From Betaproteobacteria bacterium (GTDB lineage: Bacteria; Pseudomonadota; Gammaproteobacteria; Burkholderiales; Rhodocyclaceae), in NCBI GenBank assembly GCA_016703785.1, contig JADJBM010000031.1:118718-182717 (forward strand): DNA of 64,000 nt. The letters are read 5' to 3'. Of the stretch, positions 21,446 through 31,576 are shown piece after piece. The position numbers and the translations under genes are program-made. The notes beneath the pieces were generated by a model. The model ran no database searches, was not told the origin of the DNA, and worked only from the letters and a program-made list of their open reading frames with translations. How positions within the stretch are numbered: position 1 is the first letter of the stretch; each line of letters begins with the position of its first letter.

Positions 21446-23506
21446 ATGCACTTCGATCCAACGGGTGACGGCTTCACTGACGGCGTAACCGACGGTGCCC
21501 GGTTGCGTGCACTGCGCGTTGCAGGCTGGTCCCTGCTCACCGGCCCGGCCCTCTACCTGGCCCTGATCTTCCTGACAGTCCCGGACCAGGCCATGCGCGG
21601 CCTCGGGCCGGCGTTCGTGCTGATCCTGGCCGCCGCGACCCTGCTGCTCCTGCGCGCGGGCAAGGCGCGGTTCGCCACCCGCTTGCTGGTCTATGGCACG
21701 TTCGCAGGCCTGATCCCGACGATCGTTTTGCATGGCGGCCTGCAGGCGCCGCAGACGATTGCCCTGCCATTGGTCATTTTGCTGGCTGGCTGGCTGCTCG
21801 GCATCCGGCATGCGGCCGCGCTGACGGCCCTCGGCCTGGCGTTCGTGCTGGCGCTGGCGGCCTACCCGGCCGACCTGCCGGCCCCGATTACGCAGCAAGC
21901 CCTGTCCGCGTTTCCCATTGCGGTCGTCCTGCTGATCACTGGCCTGCTCACTTCATACATCGTGCACAGCAACGACAGCCGGCTCGATGAGGTACGCCGG
22001 CTCGGCGAAGCCCTGGCCGCCGAGAAAAGTCAGCTTGCGCAGATCGCCGAGAATATCCCTGCCCTCATCTTCCATGGCGATCGCGATTTGCGCTGCCGTT
22101 ACGCCAACCGGCGGTATGCGGAATTTTTCGGTTTTACGCCCGAAAACATCATTGGCAAGAACGTGGCGGACATCCTCGGAGAGGAATCGGCGCGCGCCAT
22201 CCATTCAAAGTTGCAGTCGGTGTTGTCCGGAGAGTGGGTGCATTACAACGCCGTGCGTCGCAGCGCCGTAGACGGCAGGAATCACCATCTGGACATCTCC
22301 TTTGTGCCGGAGCATGACGAGTCGGGAAAGGTCGCCGGTTTCTATGCGCTGAAGCTGGATGTCACCGAAAGGCATCTGGCCGAAAGCGCGTTGGCCGATA
22401 GCGAGGCGCATCTGCGCCTGGTGGCCGAAAACGTGCCGGCGATGATCGCCTACAACGACCGCGACCTGGTGGTGCGCTATGCCAACCGCCGCTACCTGGA
22501 ATTCTTCGGTTTCGATCGTGAGTCTGGCGTCGGCAGGCACATCCGCGACATCATCGGCGCGGCCGCTTTCGAAAAGGCGGAGCCGCTGCTCCGCCAGTCG
22601 CTTGCCGGCGAGCCCGTGCACTATCGGGCGACGCGCCGATCCGCGGCGGGTGAAGAGCGCATCATCGAGGTCGAGTCGGTGCCGGATCGTGGCGCCGACG
22701 GCACGGTGCGCGGCGCCTACGCCCTGATGCGCGACATCACCGACCAGCAGCGTGCCGAAGACGAGGTGCGCCGCTTCAATGCCGACCTGGAGCGGCGCGT
22801 CAGCGAACGTACGGCCGAGTTGCAGTCGGCCAACAAGGAGCTGGAATCCTTCGCCTACTCCATCTCGCATGACCTGAGGGCGCCGCTGCGCGGCATCGAC
22901 GGATTTTCCCACCTGCTGGCCGAGGAATTCGGCGACCAGCTCGACGAGACGGGGCGCGACTATCTGGATCGCGTGCGCCGCGCCGCCCAGCGCATGGGCA
23001 CCCTCATCGACGACATCCTCGAACTCTCCCGCGTCACCCGCCTGGAGATGCGCCGCATGCAGGTCGATCTGAGCCAGATCGCCACCGAGGTGCTCGATGA
23101 ACGCACCCGAGCCGCACCTGGCCACCGCGTCGAATGCATCATCGCGCCCGATTGCCAGGCCTTCGGCGATCCGCAGCTGTTGCGCGTGATGCTGCAGAAC
23201 CTGCTGGAGAACGCCTGGAAGTACTCGGGCAAGGAAGCCGCGCCGAAAATCGAATTCGGCCATGAGGCGTTGGGCGGCGAAAAGGTTCATTTCGTGCGAG
23301 ACAACGGCGTCGGTTTCGACATGAAGTACGCCGACCGCCTGTTCACTCCCTTCCAGCGCCTGCACAAGCCGGAGGAGTTCGAGGGCACCGGCATCGGCCT
23401 GGCCACCGTCGCGCGCATCGTGCATCGTCATGGCGGGCGCGTGTGGGCAGAGTCGGCCGTAGGCGCAGGCACGACACTGCGTTTCACATTGGGACGCGCG
23501 GCATGA
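21446..23506 (+). CDS. membrane PAS-PAS sensor histidine kinase (second of three)
   Basis: 686 residues. Hydrophobic N-terminal region (about 25-175), two PAS domains (about 195-315 and 320-440, each with a YANRRYxEFFGF core), a coiled linker, then HisKA (SISHDLRAPLRG) and HATPase (LLENAWKYS, DNGVGFD, GTGIGLATV). The two PAS domains resemble each other, suggesting an internal duplication. The ATG at 21446 has GGAG seven bases upstream; a GTG at 21428 is possible. Its stop overlaps the next start (ATGA), so these two kinases are translationally coupled. Confidence 0.9.
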   Translation: MHFDPTGDGFTDGVTDGARLRALRVAGWSLLTGPALYLALIFLTVPDQAMRGLGPAFVLILAAATLLLLRAGKARFATRLLVYGTFAGLIPTIVLHGGLQAPQTIALPLVILLAGWLLGIRHAAALTALGLAFVLALAAYPADLPAPITQQALSAFPIAVVLLITGLLTSYIVHSNDSRLDEVRRLGEALAAEKSQLAQIAENIPALIFHGDRDLRCRYANRRYAEFFGFTPENIIGKNVADILGEESARAIHSKLQSVLSGEWVHYNAVRRSAVDGRNHHLDISFVPEHDESGKVAGFYALKLDVTERHLAESALADSEAHLRLVAENVPAMIAYNDRDLVVRYANRRYLEFFGFDRESGVGRHIRDIIGAAAFEKAEPLLRQSLAGEPVHYRATRRSAAGEERIIEVESVPDRGADGTVRGAYALMRDITDQQRAEDEVRRFNADLERRVSERTAELQSANKELESFAYSISHDLRAPLRGIDGFSHLLAEEFGDQLDETGRDYLDRVRRAAQRMGTLIDDILELSRVTRLEMRRMQVDLSQIATEVLDERTRAAPGHRVECIIAPDCQAFGDPQLLRVMLQNLLENAWKYSGKEAAPKIEFGHEALGGEKVHFVRDNGVGFDMKYADRLFTPFQRLHKPEEFEGTGIGLATVARIVHRHGGRVWAESAVGAGTTLRFTLGRAA

Positions 23507-25950
23507 GCGTCGGCAGCATTGCCGCCAGGGCAGAAGCGGAGAGCGAAGCGCGCAGGGGACGCTTCGTTCGCCTGGCCTGCGTGATCATCGCCGGAAGCAG
23601 CCTGGCTTACCTCGCCGCCCTGCCTTGGCTTGCCCCGGGAGCACCGTTTCGCGCCATTGCCCCTCTGCTGTTCCTTCTCGTCTGTGCGAGCGTGTTTGCG
23701 CTGCAGGCTCGGATCGGTGCCCAGCCCGCCGGCCTGCTGTTCAGCTACGGCCTCTTCGCCGCCACCCTGTTCATCGGCTTTGGCGGCGGCGTGCACACCC
23801 CGGCCATCTACTCGCTCCCCATCCTGATCGGTCTCTCGGCCTGGCTGACGGGTCCGCGCCACGCAGTAATCATCGCCCTGCTCGCCGTGGCCGGCACCTT
23901 CGGCCTGACCGTCGCCGAAGTGAGCGGAACGCTCATTCCGCGGGCTCCTTTGCCGCCTTATGCGGCCTGGTTCGCACTGGTTGCCCTGCTAACCATCGCG
24001 GCGATTCTCGCCGTCATCGTCAAACGTGCCTTCCAGCTGCAGCTTGACCAGTTGAACAGCCTGGGCGAAGCACTGACCAGTCGAGTCGAGGAACTCGACG
24101 CGGAGAAGAGCCAGCTCCGGCTGGTCGCCGAGAGCGTGCCGGTCATGCTTTTCCATGGCGACAGCCAAGAGCGCTGCCTATATGCAAACAGCAACTATGC
24201 GGCGTTCTACGCCGCCAAACGCGAAAACCTGATCGGCCTGACCGTGCGTGAGATCCTTGGTGACGAGGCTTATGCATTGGCGGGCGGAAACATGGCCCGG
24301 GTTCTTTCGGGCGAGCGATTGACCTACCGTGCCATTCGCAAGTCATCTTCGGGCGAGGATCGGATTCTGGATGTCGATCTGGTGCCGGAATCCGACAACA
24401 CCGGACTGACCCGGGGATTCTTCGCCCTGATAAAGGATGTCACCGAACAGGTTCATGCCGAGGAAGAACTGCGCCGCTCGGAGGAGAAATTCGCCGGCGT
24501 CTTTCGCGCCAGTCCGCTCGCCATCGCCATCACCCGGCTCGAGGACGGACGCTACCTGGATGTCAACGAAGCATTCGAACGCCTCTTCGGTTTGCGCCGT
24601 GAAGAAGTGATCGGCCGCACCTCGCTGGAAATCGGCGCCTGGCTGACCCCTGAAGAACGGGAACACTGGGTGAAGTCCTTGAAACAGACGGGGCGCCTCA
24701 GCAACCGGGAAGTTCCCTTTCGCGTCAGCAACGGCGACATCCGCGAAGGCCTGCTGTCGGCTGAGTTGATCAACCTTGAAGGTGAACCTTGCGCCCTGGT
24801 CCTTGCGGCGGATATCACCGAACGTAAGCGCGCCGAGGAGAAATTCGCCAAAGTCTTCCATGCCAGCCCGGTGGCCATATCCATCGCCCGCCTGAAGGAC
24901 GGCTATATGCTGGATGCGAACGATGCCTTTGTCGAACAGTTCGGCTGGTCTCGCGGAGAAATAATTGGGCGCACCACGCTGGAGTTGGGGCTATGGCCTG
25001 GTGTGGAGGCACGTCAGCATTGGATTGACGAGATCGGCCGGGCGGACAGAACCCGAAACCTGGAGGTCCTCCTGAACACCAAATCGGGCGCCCAGTGCGC
25101 GGCGCTCATCTCGACCGAACGCATCGCCTTCGACGGCGAAGAGTGCCTGCTTTGTCTGATCCACGATGTCACCGATCGCAAGAAGAAGGAAGATGAAGCG
25201 CGAATCCGCACCGTCGACCTGGAAAAACGCGTAGGCGAGCGCACGGCCGAACTGACTTCGGCCAACAAGGAACTGGAATCCTTCGCCTACTCCATCTCGC
25301 ACGACCTGCGGGCGCCCCTGCGCGGCATCGACGGCTTCTCCCACCTGCTCGCCGAGGAATACGGCGAGCGGCTCGATGCGCAGGGCAAGGGCTATCTGGA
25401 GCGGGTGCGCGCCGCCGCCCAGCGCATGGGCGCCCTCATCGACGACATCCTCGAGCTGTCGCGCGTCACCCGCCACAGCATGCGCCGCAGCCAGGTCGAC
25501 CTGAGCCGGCTGGCGAAGGAGATCCTCGAGGAACAGGCGCACAGCGCGCCGGAGCGCGCCCTCGAGGTTGCCATTGCCCCAGACTGCACGGCCTTCGGCG
25601 ACCCGCAACTGCTGCGCGTCATGCTGCAAAACCTGCTGGAGAACGCCTGGAAGTATTCGGGCAAGGAAGCCGCACCGCGGATCGAATTCGGCCGTGAGAC
25701 CCTGGACGGCGAAGAAGTCTATTTCGTGCGCGACAACGGCGTCGGCTTCGACATGAAATACGCCGACCGCCTGTTTACCCCTTTCCAGCGCCTGCACAAG
25801 CCGGAGGAGTTCGAAGGTACGGGCATCGGCCTGGCCACCGTCGCGCGCATCGTGCATCGTCATGGCGGGCGCGTGTGGGCAGAGTCGGCGCCGGGCAATG
25901 GGGCAACCCTGCGCTTTACGCTGGGGTCATCCTCCGACAAGGCTCAGTAA
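23503..25950 (+). CDS. membrane multi-PAS sensor histidine kinase (third of three)
   Basis: 815 residues. Hydrophobic N-terminus (about 25-175), three PAS domains (about 205-325, 330-450 and 450-570), then HisKA and HATPase domains nearly identical to those of the preceding gene. PAS 2 and 3 start alike (KFAGVFRASPLAIAITRL, KFAKVFHASPVAISIARL), so this gene has gained domains by duplication. The last part shares a run of about 68 identical bases with the preceding gene (23390-23457 and the matching end here), consistent with recent duplication or gene conversion. The partner regulator is unknown. Confidence 0.9.
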   Translation: MSVGSIAARAEAESEARRGRFVRLACVIIAGSSLAYLAALPWLAPGAPFRAIAPLLFLLVCASVFALQARIGAQPAGLLFSYGLFAATLFIGFGGGVHTPAIYSLPILIGLSAWLTGPRHAVIIALLAVAGTFGLTVAEVSGTLIPRAPLPPYAAWFALVALLTIAAILAVIVKRAFQLQLDQLNSLGEALTSRVEELDAEKSQLRLVAESVPVMLFHGDSQERCLYANSNYAAFYAAKRENLIGLTVREILGDEAYALAGGNMARVLSGERLTYRAIRKSSSGEDRILDVDLVPESDNTGLTRGFFALIKDVTEQVHAEEELRRSEEKFAGVFRASPLAIAITRLEDGRYLDVNEAFERLFGLRREEVIGRTSLEIGAWLTPEEREHWVKSLKQTGRLSNREVPFRVSNGDIREGLLSAELINLEGEPCALVLAADITERKRAEEKFAKVFHASPVAISIARLKDGYMLDANDAFVEQFGWSRGEIIGRTTLELGLWPGVEARQHWIDEIGRADRTRNLEVLLNTKSGAQCAALISTERIAFDGEECLLCLIHDVTDRKKKEDEARIRTVDLEKRVGERTAELTSANKELESFAYSISHDLRAPLRGIDGFSHLLAEEYGERLDAQGKGYLERVRAAAQRMGALIDDILELSRVTRHSMRRSQVDLSRLAKEILEEQAHSAPERALEVAIAPDCTAFGDPQLLRVMLQNLLENAWKYSGKEAAPRIEFGRETLDGEEVYFVRDNGVGFDMKYADRLFTPFQRLHKPEEFEGTGIGLATVARIVHRHGGRVWAESAPGNGATLRFTLGSSSDKAQ

Positions 25951-26190
25951 GCTCGCCACGGCAGTGCTGCTTGACGCATGTGAGCGCCCGCTTCTGTGTT
26001 TTAGGTATTGCCGCCCAATCGTGCTGCGAAGCAATATTTTCTTGAACCAAATCAACAAATACTCCATCCAATCAGGCGTAGAATCCGATCCAGTATTTTT
26101 TTGCATCGCAACATTACAGCTTGCAAGCCGCCCATGAAGTCGCCGGCAGGCAGTCAAACACGCCACATAATGGTTGAAAAGGAGAACAGC

Positions 26191-26505
26191 ATGAATGGCC
26201 CGATGATCCTGCCCTGGATCGCTCACAAGGCCGGCATTTCCGAAGCCCGCGCCGAGGAACTGTGGCGCGAAGCACTTTGCTATGCCACCGAGGAAGCCGG
26301 CTGGGTCGGCACATCCGATTACTGGGAATTGGCCGAGCAGCGACTGCACAAACTGATCGACCGCGAAATCCAGGCGAACTGCCTGCCCAAGCCGGAGCTG
26401 AGCGGCTGGGTGCGTCTGCAGTCGCGTATGGCCCACCTGCCGCTTCTACTTGCAGAAAGCTGGTCGGTGGCCTGGGTCCGGTTGCTTTCCCCGAAGGCGC
26501 TATAG
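26191..26505 (+). CDS. conserved small protein of unknown function
   Basis: 104 residues, mixed helical, rich in Trp (for example LPWIAHKAGISEARAEELWR and GTSDYWELAEQRL). No signal peptide, membrane segment or known motif. The ATG at 26191 has AAAAGGAG seven bases upstream. It stands alone between the histidine-kinase array and the convergent FecR-domain gene. I do not recognise a characterised family. Confidence 0.7.
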   Translation: MNGPMILPWIAHKAGISEARAEELWREALCYATEEAGWVGTSDYWELAEQRLHKLIDREIQANCLPKPELSGWVRLQSRMAHLPLLLAESWSVAWVRLLSPKAL

Positions 26506-26508
26506 CGC

Positions 26509-27369
26509 CTAGCGCGTCGGCCTGGCCTCCAGGCCGAGCTGGCTCTTCACCCTGCCCGCCAAGGCTTCAGCCTCGGTTTTGCCAGGCAGGTTGCGCAGCA
26601 GGATTTCGTAACGAATGGCCTCACCCACGATGCGAGGCCTGATCGAGGCAGCATAGCCGGCGACCGCCACCCGATCGTAAACGTCGAGTGCCGACTGCTG
26701 GTCTTCGGTCTCGGCCAGCAACAGATTCCATTTCCCGCCCTGGCGCAAGACACCCGCGCCTGCCTGGATTTCCGTTTCAGCCGCCCATTTCTTCACGGTT
26801 TCCGGGTCGGCCGCCTCGATGCCTTTCGGCGGCTGGTTGCGCGGCGCCACGTAGAAGGTGAGCGGCTCGCTCATCTCGCGCGCGTCGCCGTCCTTGTGGC
26901 TGACGGTGATCCTTCCTTCCAGCAAACAGACAAAATCCCGCTCCGGCTCGGTCTTGCCCCAGATGTCGGTGCCGCGGATGCCTGCCGTCACCGTCGCCAC
27001 GCGGATGGTGACATCGCGCCGCGAAAGCTTCCTGAGCTTGTCGGTCGTGAAGCGGAAGGCCCCCTTGGCGACGTCGAGGGCGGCCGAGAAGAACTGCCTT
27101 TCGCCCGGCCCCAGCCGCTCGGCCAGCAGGACGCCGTTCTCGCCCAGTTTGACCGTGCTGCCGTCGGCGAGTTTGAGATAGACGCGCGATCCCTCGCCCG
27201 TTCTGATGCGGTCGCGGCTTTGCAACGCCATGCCCGGCGCCAGCGGTTCTGCGCGACCGTCGCGATCACGCCAGGCAGGCGACTGCACGGCATCCACGAC
27301 TGCCTGCGGGGCTGCCAGCACATTGACTGCCAGACCGCACAAGGCCAGGGTCATCATGAGTTTCTTCAT
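26509..27369 (-). CDS. periplasmic FecR-domain protein with SPOR-like C-terminus
   Basis: 286 residues. A signal peptide (MKKLMMTLALCGLAVNVLAA) is followed by a FecR domain (about 40-160; RIRTGEGSRVYLKLADGSTV, then VTAGIRGTDIWG) and a C-terminal segment (about 205-280; RYEILLRNLPGKTEAEALA) resembling a SPOR repeat, which binds denuded peptidoglycan. No sigma factor or TonB receptor gene is near, so this is a free-standing envelope protein rather than a FecIR system. ATG at 27369 has GGAG upstream. It diverges from leuS. Confidence 0.82.
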   Translation of the reverse strand: MKKLMMTLALCGLAVNVLAAPQAVVDAVQSPAWRDRDGRAEPLAPGMALQSRDRIRTGEGSRVYLKLADGSTVKLGENGVLLAERLGPGERQFFSAALDVAKGAFRFTTDKLRKLSRRDVTIRVATVTAGIRGTDIWGKTEPERDFVCLLEGRITVSHKDGDAREMSEPLTFYVAPRNQPPKGIEAADPETVKKWAAETEIQAGAGVLRQGGKWNLLLAETEDQQSALDVYDRVAVAGYAASIRPRIVGEAIRYEILLRNLPGKTEAEALAGRVKSQLGLEARPTR

Positions 27370-27414
27370 CTCTTTCTCCGTCGGTCGCTCAAGCGTAGGG
27401 CGTTGAGCCGAGAG

Positions 27415-27420
27415 TATAAT
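27415..27420 (+). promoter_or_regulatory. putative -10 box for leuS
   Basis: TATAAT 33 bases before the leuS ATG in the divergent fecR-like/leuS spacer. No convincing -35 element at the right distance. Confidence 0.35.
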
Positions 27421-27453
27421 CCGCTCTTTTGCAACGACCATCAGCTTCCCCTC

Positions 27454-30050
27454 ATGCAGCAAAAATACACTCCTGCCGAGATCGAGCAGGCAGCCCAGCG
27501 GCACTGGGAGGCGACCGCCGCCTTCCGCGCGACCGAAGACGCATCGAAGCCCAAGTACTACTGCCTGTCGATGTTCCCCTATCCGTCGGGCAAGCTGCAC
27601 ATGGGCCACGTGCGCAACTACACCATCGGCGACGTCCTGACGCGCTACCACCGCATGCGCGGCTTCAACGTGCTGCAACCGATGGGCTGGGACGCCTTCG
27701 GCCTGCCAGCCGAGAACGCCGCCATGGCCAACAACGTCCCGCCGGCGAAGTGGACCTACGACAACATCGCCTACATGAAGAAGCAGCTGCAGTCGCTGGG
27801 CTTCGCCCTCGACTGGGAGCGCGAACTGGCGACCTGCAGGCCGGATTACTACAAGTGGAACCAGTGGCTGTTCCTGCGCATGCTGGAGAAGGGGCTGGCC
27901 TACCAGAAGACCGGCGTGGTGAACTGGGATCCGGTCGACCAGACGGTGCTCGCCAACGAGCAGGTCATCGACGGCCGCGGCTGGCGCACCGGCGCCGTGG
28001 TGGAGAAGCGCGAGATCCCCATGTACTACCTCGCCATCACGAAATACGCCGAGGAGCTGCTCGCCTCGCTCGACTCCCTGCCCGGCTGGCCCGAGCGCGT
28101 GAAGACCATGCAGGCCAACTGGATCGGCAAGAGCTTCGGCGTGCGCTTCGCCTTTCCCTACGAACTGGACGGCAAGCAGGAAAAGCTCTGGGTGTTCACC
28201 ACCCGCGCGGACACCATCATGGGCGTCACCTTCTGCGCGGTGGCAGCCGAACATCCATTGGCCACCCGTGCCGCCCGCGACAATCCGCAGCTCGCCGCCT
28301 TCGTCGAGGAATGCAAGCAGGGCTCGGTGATGGAGGCGGACCTCGCCACCATGGAGAAGAAAGGCATGCCGACGGGCATCTTCGTCAGCCATCCTCTTAC
28401 CGGCGAGCAGGTCGAGGTGTGGGTCGGCAACTACGTGCTGATGGGCTATGGCGAGGGCGCGGTGATGGCCGTGCCGGCACACGACGAGCGCGATTTCCAT
28501 TTCGCCAAGAAATACAAGCTGCCGATCAAACAGGTCATCGAGGTGCCGGGCCAGACGTTCTCGCTGGACGCCTGGCAGGAGTGGTATGCCGACAAGGAGG
28601 CCGGCCGCTGCATCCATTCCGGAAAGTACGATGGCCTCGGCCTGGCGGCCGCGGTGGGTGCGATCGCCGCCGACCTCAAGGCAAAAGGCCTCGGCGACAA
28701 ACAGGTCACCTGGCGCCTGCGCGACTGGGGCATCTCGCGCCAGCGCTACTGGGGCTGCCCGATCCCGCTCATCCATTGCGACACATGCGGCACGGTGCCG
28801 GTGCCCGACGACCAGTTGCCGGTGGTGCTGCCGGAAGACTGCGTGCCGGACGGCTCGGGCAACCCCCTCAACAAGCGCGCCGACTTCCTCGACTGCGCCT
28901 GCCCGAAGTGCGGCGCGAAGGCGCGGCGCGAGACGGACACCATGGACACCTTCGTCGACTCGTCCTGGTACTACAGCCGCTACGCCAGCGCCGGCAACGA
29001 CAAGGCGATGGTGGACGAGCGGGTGAAGTACTGGCTGCCGGTCGACCAGTACATCGGCGGCATCGAGCACGCCATCCTGCATCTGCTCTATTCGCGCTTC
29101 TGGACCAAGATCATGCGCGACCTCGGCTTGGTGGGCTTCGACGAGCCCTTCGGCCGCCTGCTGACGCAGGGCATGGTGCTCAACGAGATTTACTATCGCA
29201 AACCCGAATCTGGCCGCATCAGCTACTTCAACCCGGCCGACGTCGAAACGAAGGTGGACGAACGGGGCAACCGCAGCGCGATACTGAAGGCCGATGGCCG
29301 GCCGGTGGAATCCGGCGGCATCGGCACCATGTCGAAGTCGAAGAACAACGGCGTCGACCCACAGCACCTGATCGAGCAGTACGGCGCCGACACCGCGCGC
29401 TTCTTCATGATGTTTGCCAGCCCGCCCGAGCAGACGCTGGAGTGGTCGGATTCGGGCGTCGACGGCAGCTACCGCTTCCTCAAGCGCCTGTGGGCCTTCG
29501 CCGCGGCGGCGGGCGATGCCATCAAGTCGACGCCACCGATGCCGGCGAAGCCACAAGAGTCAGCCGCCACGGTACGCCGGGAAATACACCTGAACCTCAA
29601 GCAGGCCAATTACGACCTGCAGAAGTTCCAGTTCAACACCGTGGCCTCCGCCGCCATGAAGATGCTCAACGCCCTCGAGCGCGCGCCGGATTCGGCCGAG
29701 GACGGCGCCGCCGTGGCCCGGGAAGGCCTCTCCATCCTGCTGCGGCTGCTCTCGCCCATCACGCCGCATATCTGTCATCATCTCTGGCGCGAGCTGGGCT
29801 ATGGCATGAAGACATCCTGCAGGCGCCCTGGCCGGAGCCGCTCGACGAGGCGCTGGCGCAGGACGAGGTCGAACTGGTGCTGCAGGTGAACGGCAAACTG
29901 CGCGGTTCGATCAAGATACCGTCGGGGGCAGTGAAGGAACAAGTCGAGCAACTTGCGCTGGCCGCGGAAGTGGCGCAGAAGTACATGGAAGGCAGGCCGG
30001 CGAAAAAAGTGATCGTCGTGCCGGGCCGGCTGGTCAATATCGTCGTTTAA
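27454..30050 (+). CDS. leuS: leucyl-tRNA synthetase, one apparent frameshift
   Basis: About 865 residues when read across one frameshift. HMGH (49-52) is the HIGH motif and TMSKSKNN (near 626) the KMSKS motif; the CP1 editing domain is present (TTRADTIMGVTF). The frame breaks near 29804 after RELGYG and resumes one base off with EDILQAPWPEPLDEA through to GRLVNIVV. A single missing base explains it. Since leuS is essential and everything else is conserved, I take this as a sequencing error. A near copy of the bipartite motif lies at 29566-29589. lptE follows after 12 bases. Confidence 0.93.
29566..29589 (+). repeat. near copy of the 24-bp bipartite motif
   Basis: AGAGTCAG-N10-ACGCCG: one mismatch in each half-site and the 10-base spacer kept, inside leuS. 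Confidence 0.45.
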
Positions 30051-30062
30051 GCGGAGCAGTCT

Positions 30063-30557
30063 ATGCGCAAGTTGATTCCCGTCCTGATGGCCGCCCTGCT
30101 CGCCGCCTGCGGCTTCCAGCTGCGCGGTGCGCAGCCTCTGCCTTTCTCCAGCCTGTATATCGCCGAGAACTGGGAGCTGGGCGCACTGCTCAGGCGCAAC
30201 ATCCGCGCGCTCGGCACCACGCAACTGGCCACATCGCCCAAGGAAGCGCAGGCCGTTCTCACGTCGCTTGGCGAGGCGCGAGAGAAAAACATCCTCAGCC
30301 TTTCCGCCACCGGTCGGGTAAGGGAATTCCGGCTGAGCTACCGTTTCGCCTTTCGCGTGCACGACCTGAAGGGGCGCGAATTCATCCCGCCGTCGGAAAT
30401 CGTGCTGGTGCGAGACATCAGCTTCGCCGACGATCGGGTCCTGGCCAAGGAGCAGGAGGAGGTCCTGCTCTACCGCGACATGCAGAACGACATGGTGCAG
30501 CAATTGCTTCGCCGCCTCGCCGCCGCGAAGATCGAATCGAAGGCTGAGGTGGAGTAG
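30063..30557 (+). CDS. lptE: LPS-assembly lipoprotein LptE
   Basis: 164 residues with a lipoprotein signal ending in LLAACGF (lipidated Cys16), followed by FQLRGAQPLPFSSLYI, typical of LptE/RlpB. It plugs the LptD outer-membrane translocon for lipopolysaccharide. The order leuS-lptE-holA is the standard proteobacterial one. Confidence 0.95.
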   Translation: MRKLIPVLMAALLAACGFQLRGAQPLPFSSLYIAENWELGALLRRNIRALGTTQLATSPKEAQAVLTSLGEAREKNILSLSATGRVREFRLSYRFAFRVHDLKGREFIPPSEIVLVRDISFADDRVLAKEQEEVLLYRDMQNDMVQQLLRRLAAAKIESKAEVE

Positions 30558-30562
30558 CCTCC

Positions 30563-31576
30563 ATGCAGCTGCGCGCCGACCAGCTGACCGCCCACCTCGC
30601 CAAGTCGCTGGCACCCCTCTACGTCCTGCACGGCGACGAACCCCTGCTGGTGATCGAGGCGGGCGATGCCATCCGCAGTGCCGCCCGTGGCAAGGGCTAT
30701 GCGGAACGCGAGGTCCTGGTGACCGGCCCCGGCTTCAAGTGGGACAACCTGATGCTGGCCGCCGGCAACCTGTCGCTGTTCGGCGATCGCAAGCTGGTGG
30801 ACCTGCGCATCCCCAACGGCAAGCCGGGGCGCGACGGCGGCGAAGCCTTGCAGCGCTACTGCGAACGTCTCTCCGACGGCGTAACGACGCTAATCACACT
30901 CCCCCAGCTCGACTGGGCCGCACGCAAGGCGGCCTGGTTCGCCGCCCTGTCCCAAGCCGGCGTGGCCATCGAGCTGAACGCCCCGATGCTGGCCGATCTG
31001 CCCGACTGGCTCGCCCTCCGGCTGGCGCGACAGCAACAGAAGGCTGAACGCGCCGCCCTGGAGTTCATTGCCGCCCACGTCGAAGGCAATTTGCTGGCCG
31101 CCCACCAGGAAATCCAGAAGCTCGGCCTGCTTCACCCGCCGGGCGACTTGAGCCTGGCGCAGGTCGAGGATGCGGTGCTGAATGTGGCGCGCTATGATGT
31201 CGACAAGCTCCGCGCGGCGCTGATCGAGGGCGATGCCGGCCGCTGTGCGCGGTTGCTGGAAGGCCTGCGCGGCGAGGACGTGGCGCCGCCGCTGCTGTTG
31301 TGGGCCTTCGCCAACGAGATCCGTACGCTGGCGGTGTTGCGCGCCGCCCAGGACGAAGGCCGCCCGCTCGCTGCCGCCCTGCGCGCCGAGCGGGTTTTCG
31401 ACGACCGCCGTGCGGCGGCCCTGCAGCGCGCTTTGCCGCGACTGCGCCAGCCGCAGCTGCGCGCCGCCTTGCTGGCCGCGGCGCGCATCGACAGGATGAT
31501 CAAGGGCCTGGTGAAGGGCGATGTGTGGGACGAATTTCTCCAGCTCGCCCTGCGGCTGGCGAGGAAACCGGCATGA
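30563..31576 (+). CDS. holA: DNA polymerase III delta subunit
   Basis: 337 residues, full length for HolA. The N-terminal segment LYVLHGDEPLLVIEAGDAIR is characteristic, and the C-terminal clamp-loader collar region follows. The subunit opens the beta sliding clamp within the clamp loader. It begins five bases after lptE and its stop overlaps the proA start. Confidence 0.95.
   Translation: MQLRADQLTAHLAKSLAPLYVLHGDEPLLVIEAGDAIRSAARGKGYAEREVLVTGPGFKWDNLMLAAGNLSLFGDRKLVDLRIPNGKPGRDGGEALQRYCERLSDGVTTLITLPQLDWAARKAAWFAALSQAGVAIELNAPMLADLPDWLALRLARQQQKAERAALEFIAAHVEGNLLAAHQEIQKLGLLHPPGDLSLAQVEDAVLNVARYDVDKLRAALIEGDAGRCARLLEGLRGEDVAPPLLLWAFANEIRTLAVLRAAQDEGRPLAAALRAERVFDDRRAAALQRALPRLRQPQLRAALLAAARIDRMIKGLVKGDVWDEFLQLALRLARKPA

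Noticed and set aside
22026..22049. Further copy of the bipartite motif in the second histidine kinase
   Set aside because: The left half-site matches, but the right half is TCGCCG with an atypical spacer; too weak to count.
26509..27369. FecIR iron-signalling locus
   Set aside because: Only a FecR domain is present; there is no ECF sigma factor or TonB receptor and the protein has a signal peptide instead of the FecR cytoplasmic start.
29795..29815. Programmed frameshift in leuS
   Set aside because: No slippery heptamer or following structure; one missing base restores the family sequence.
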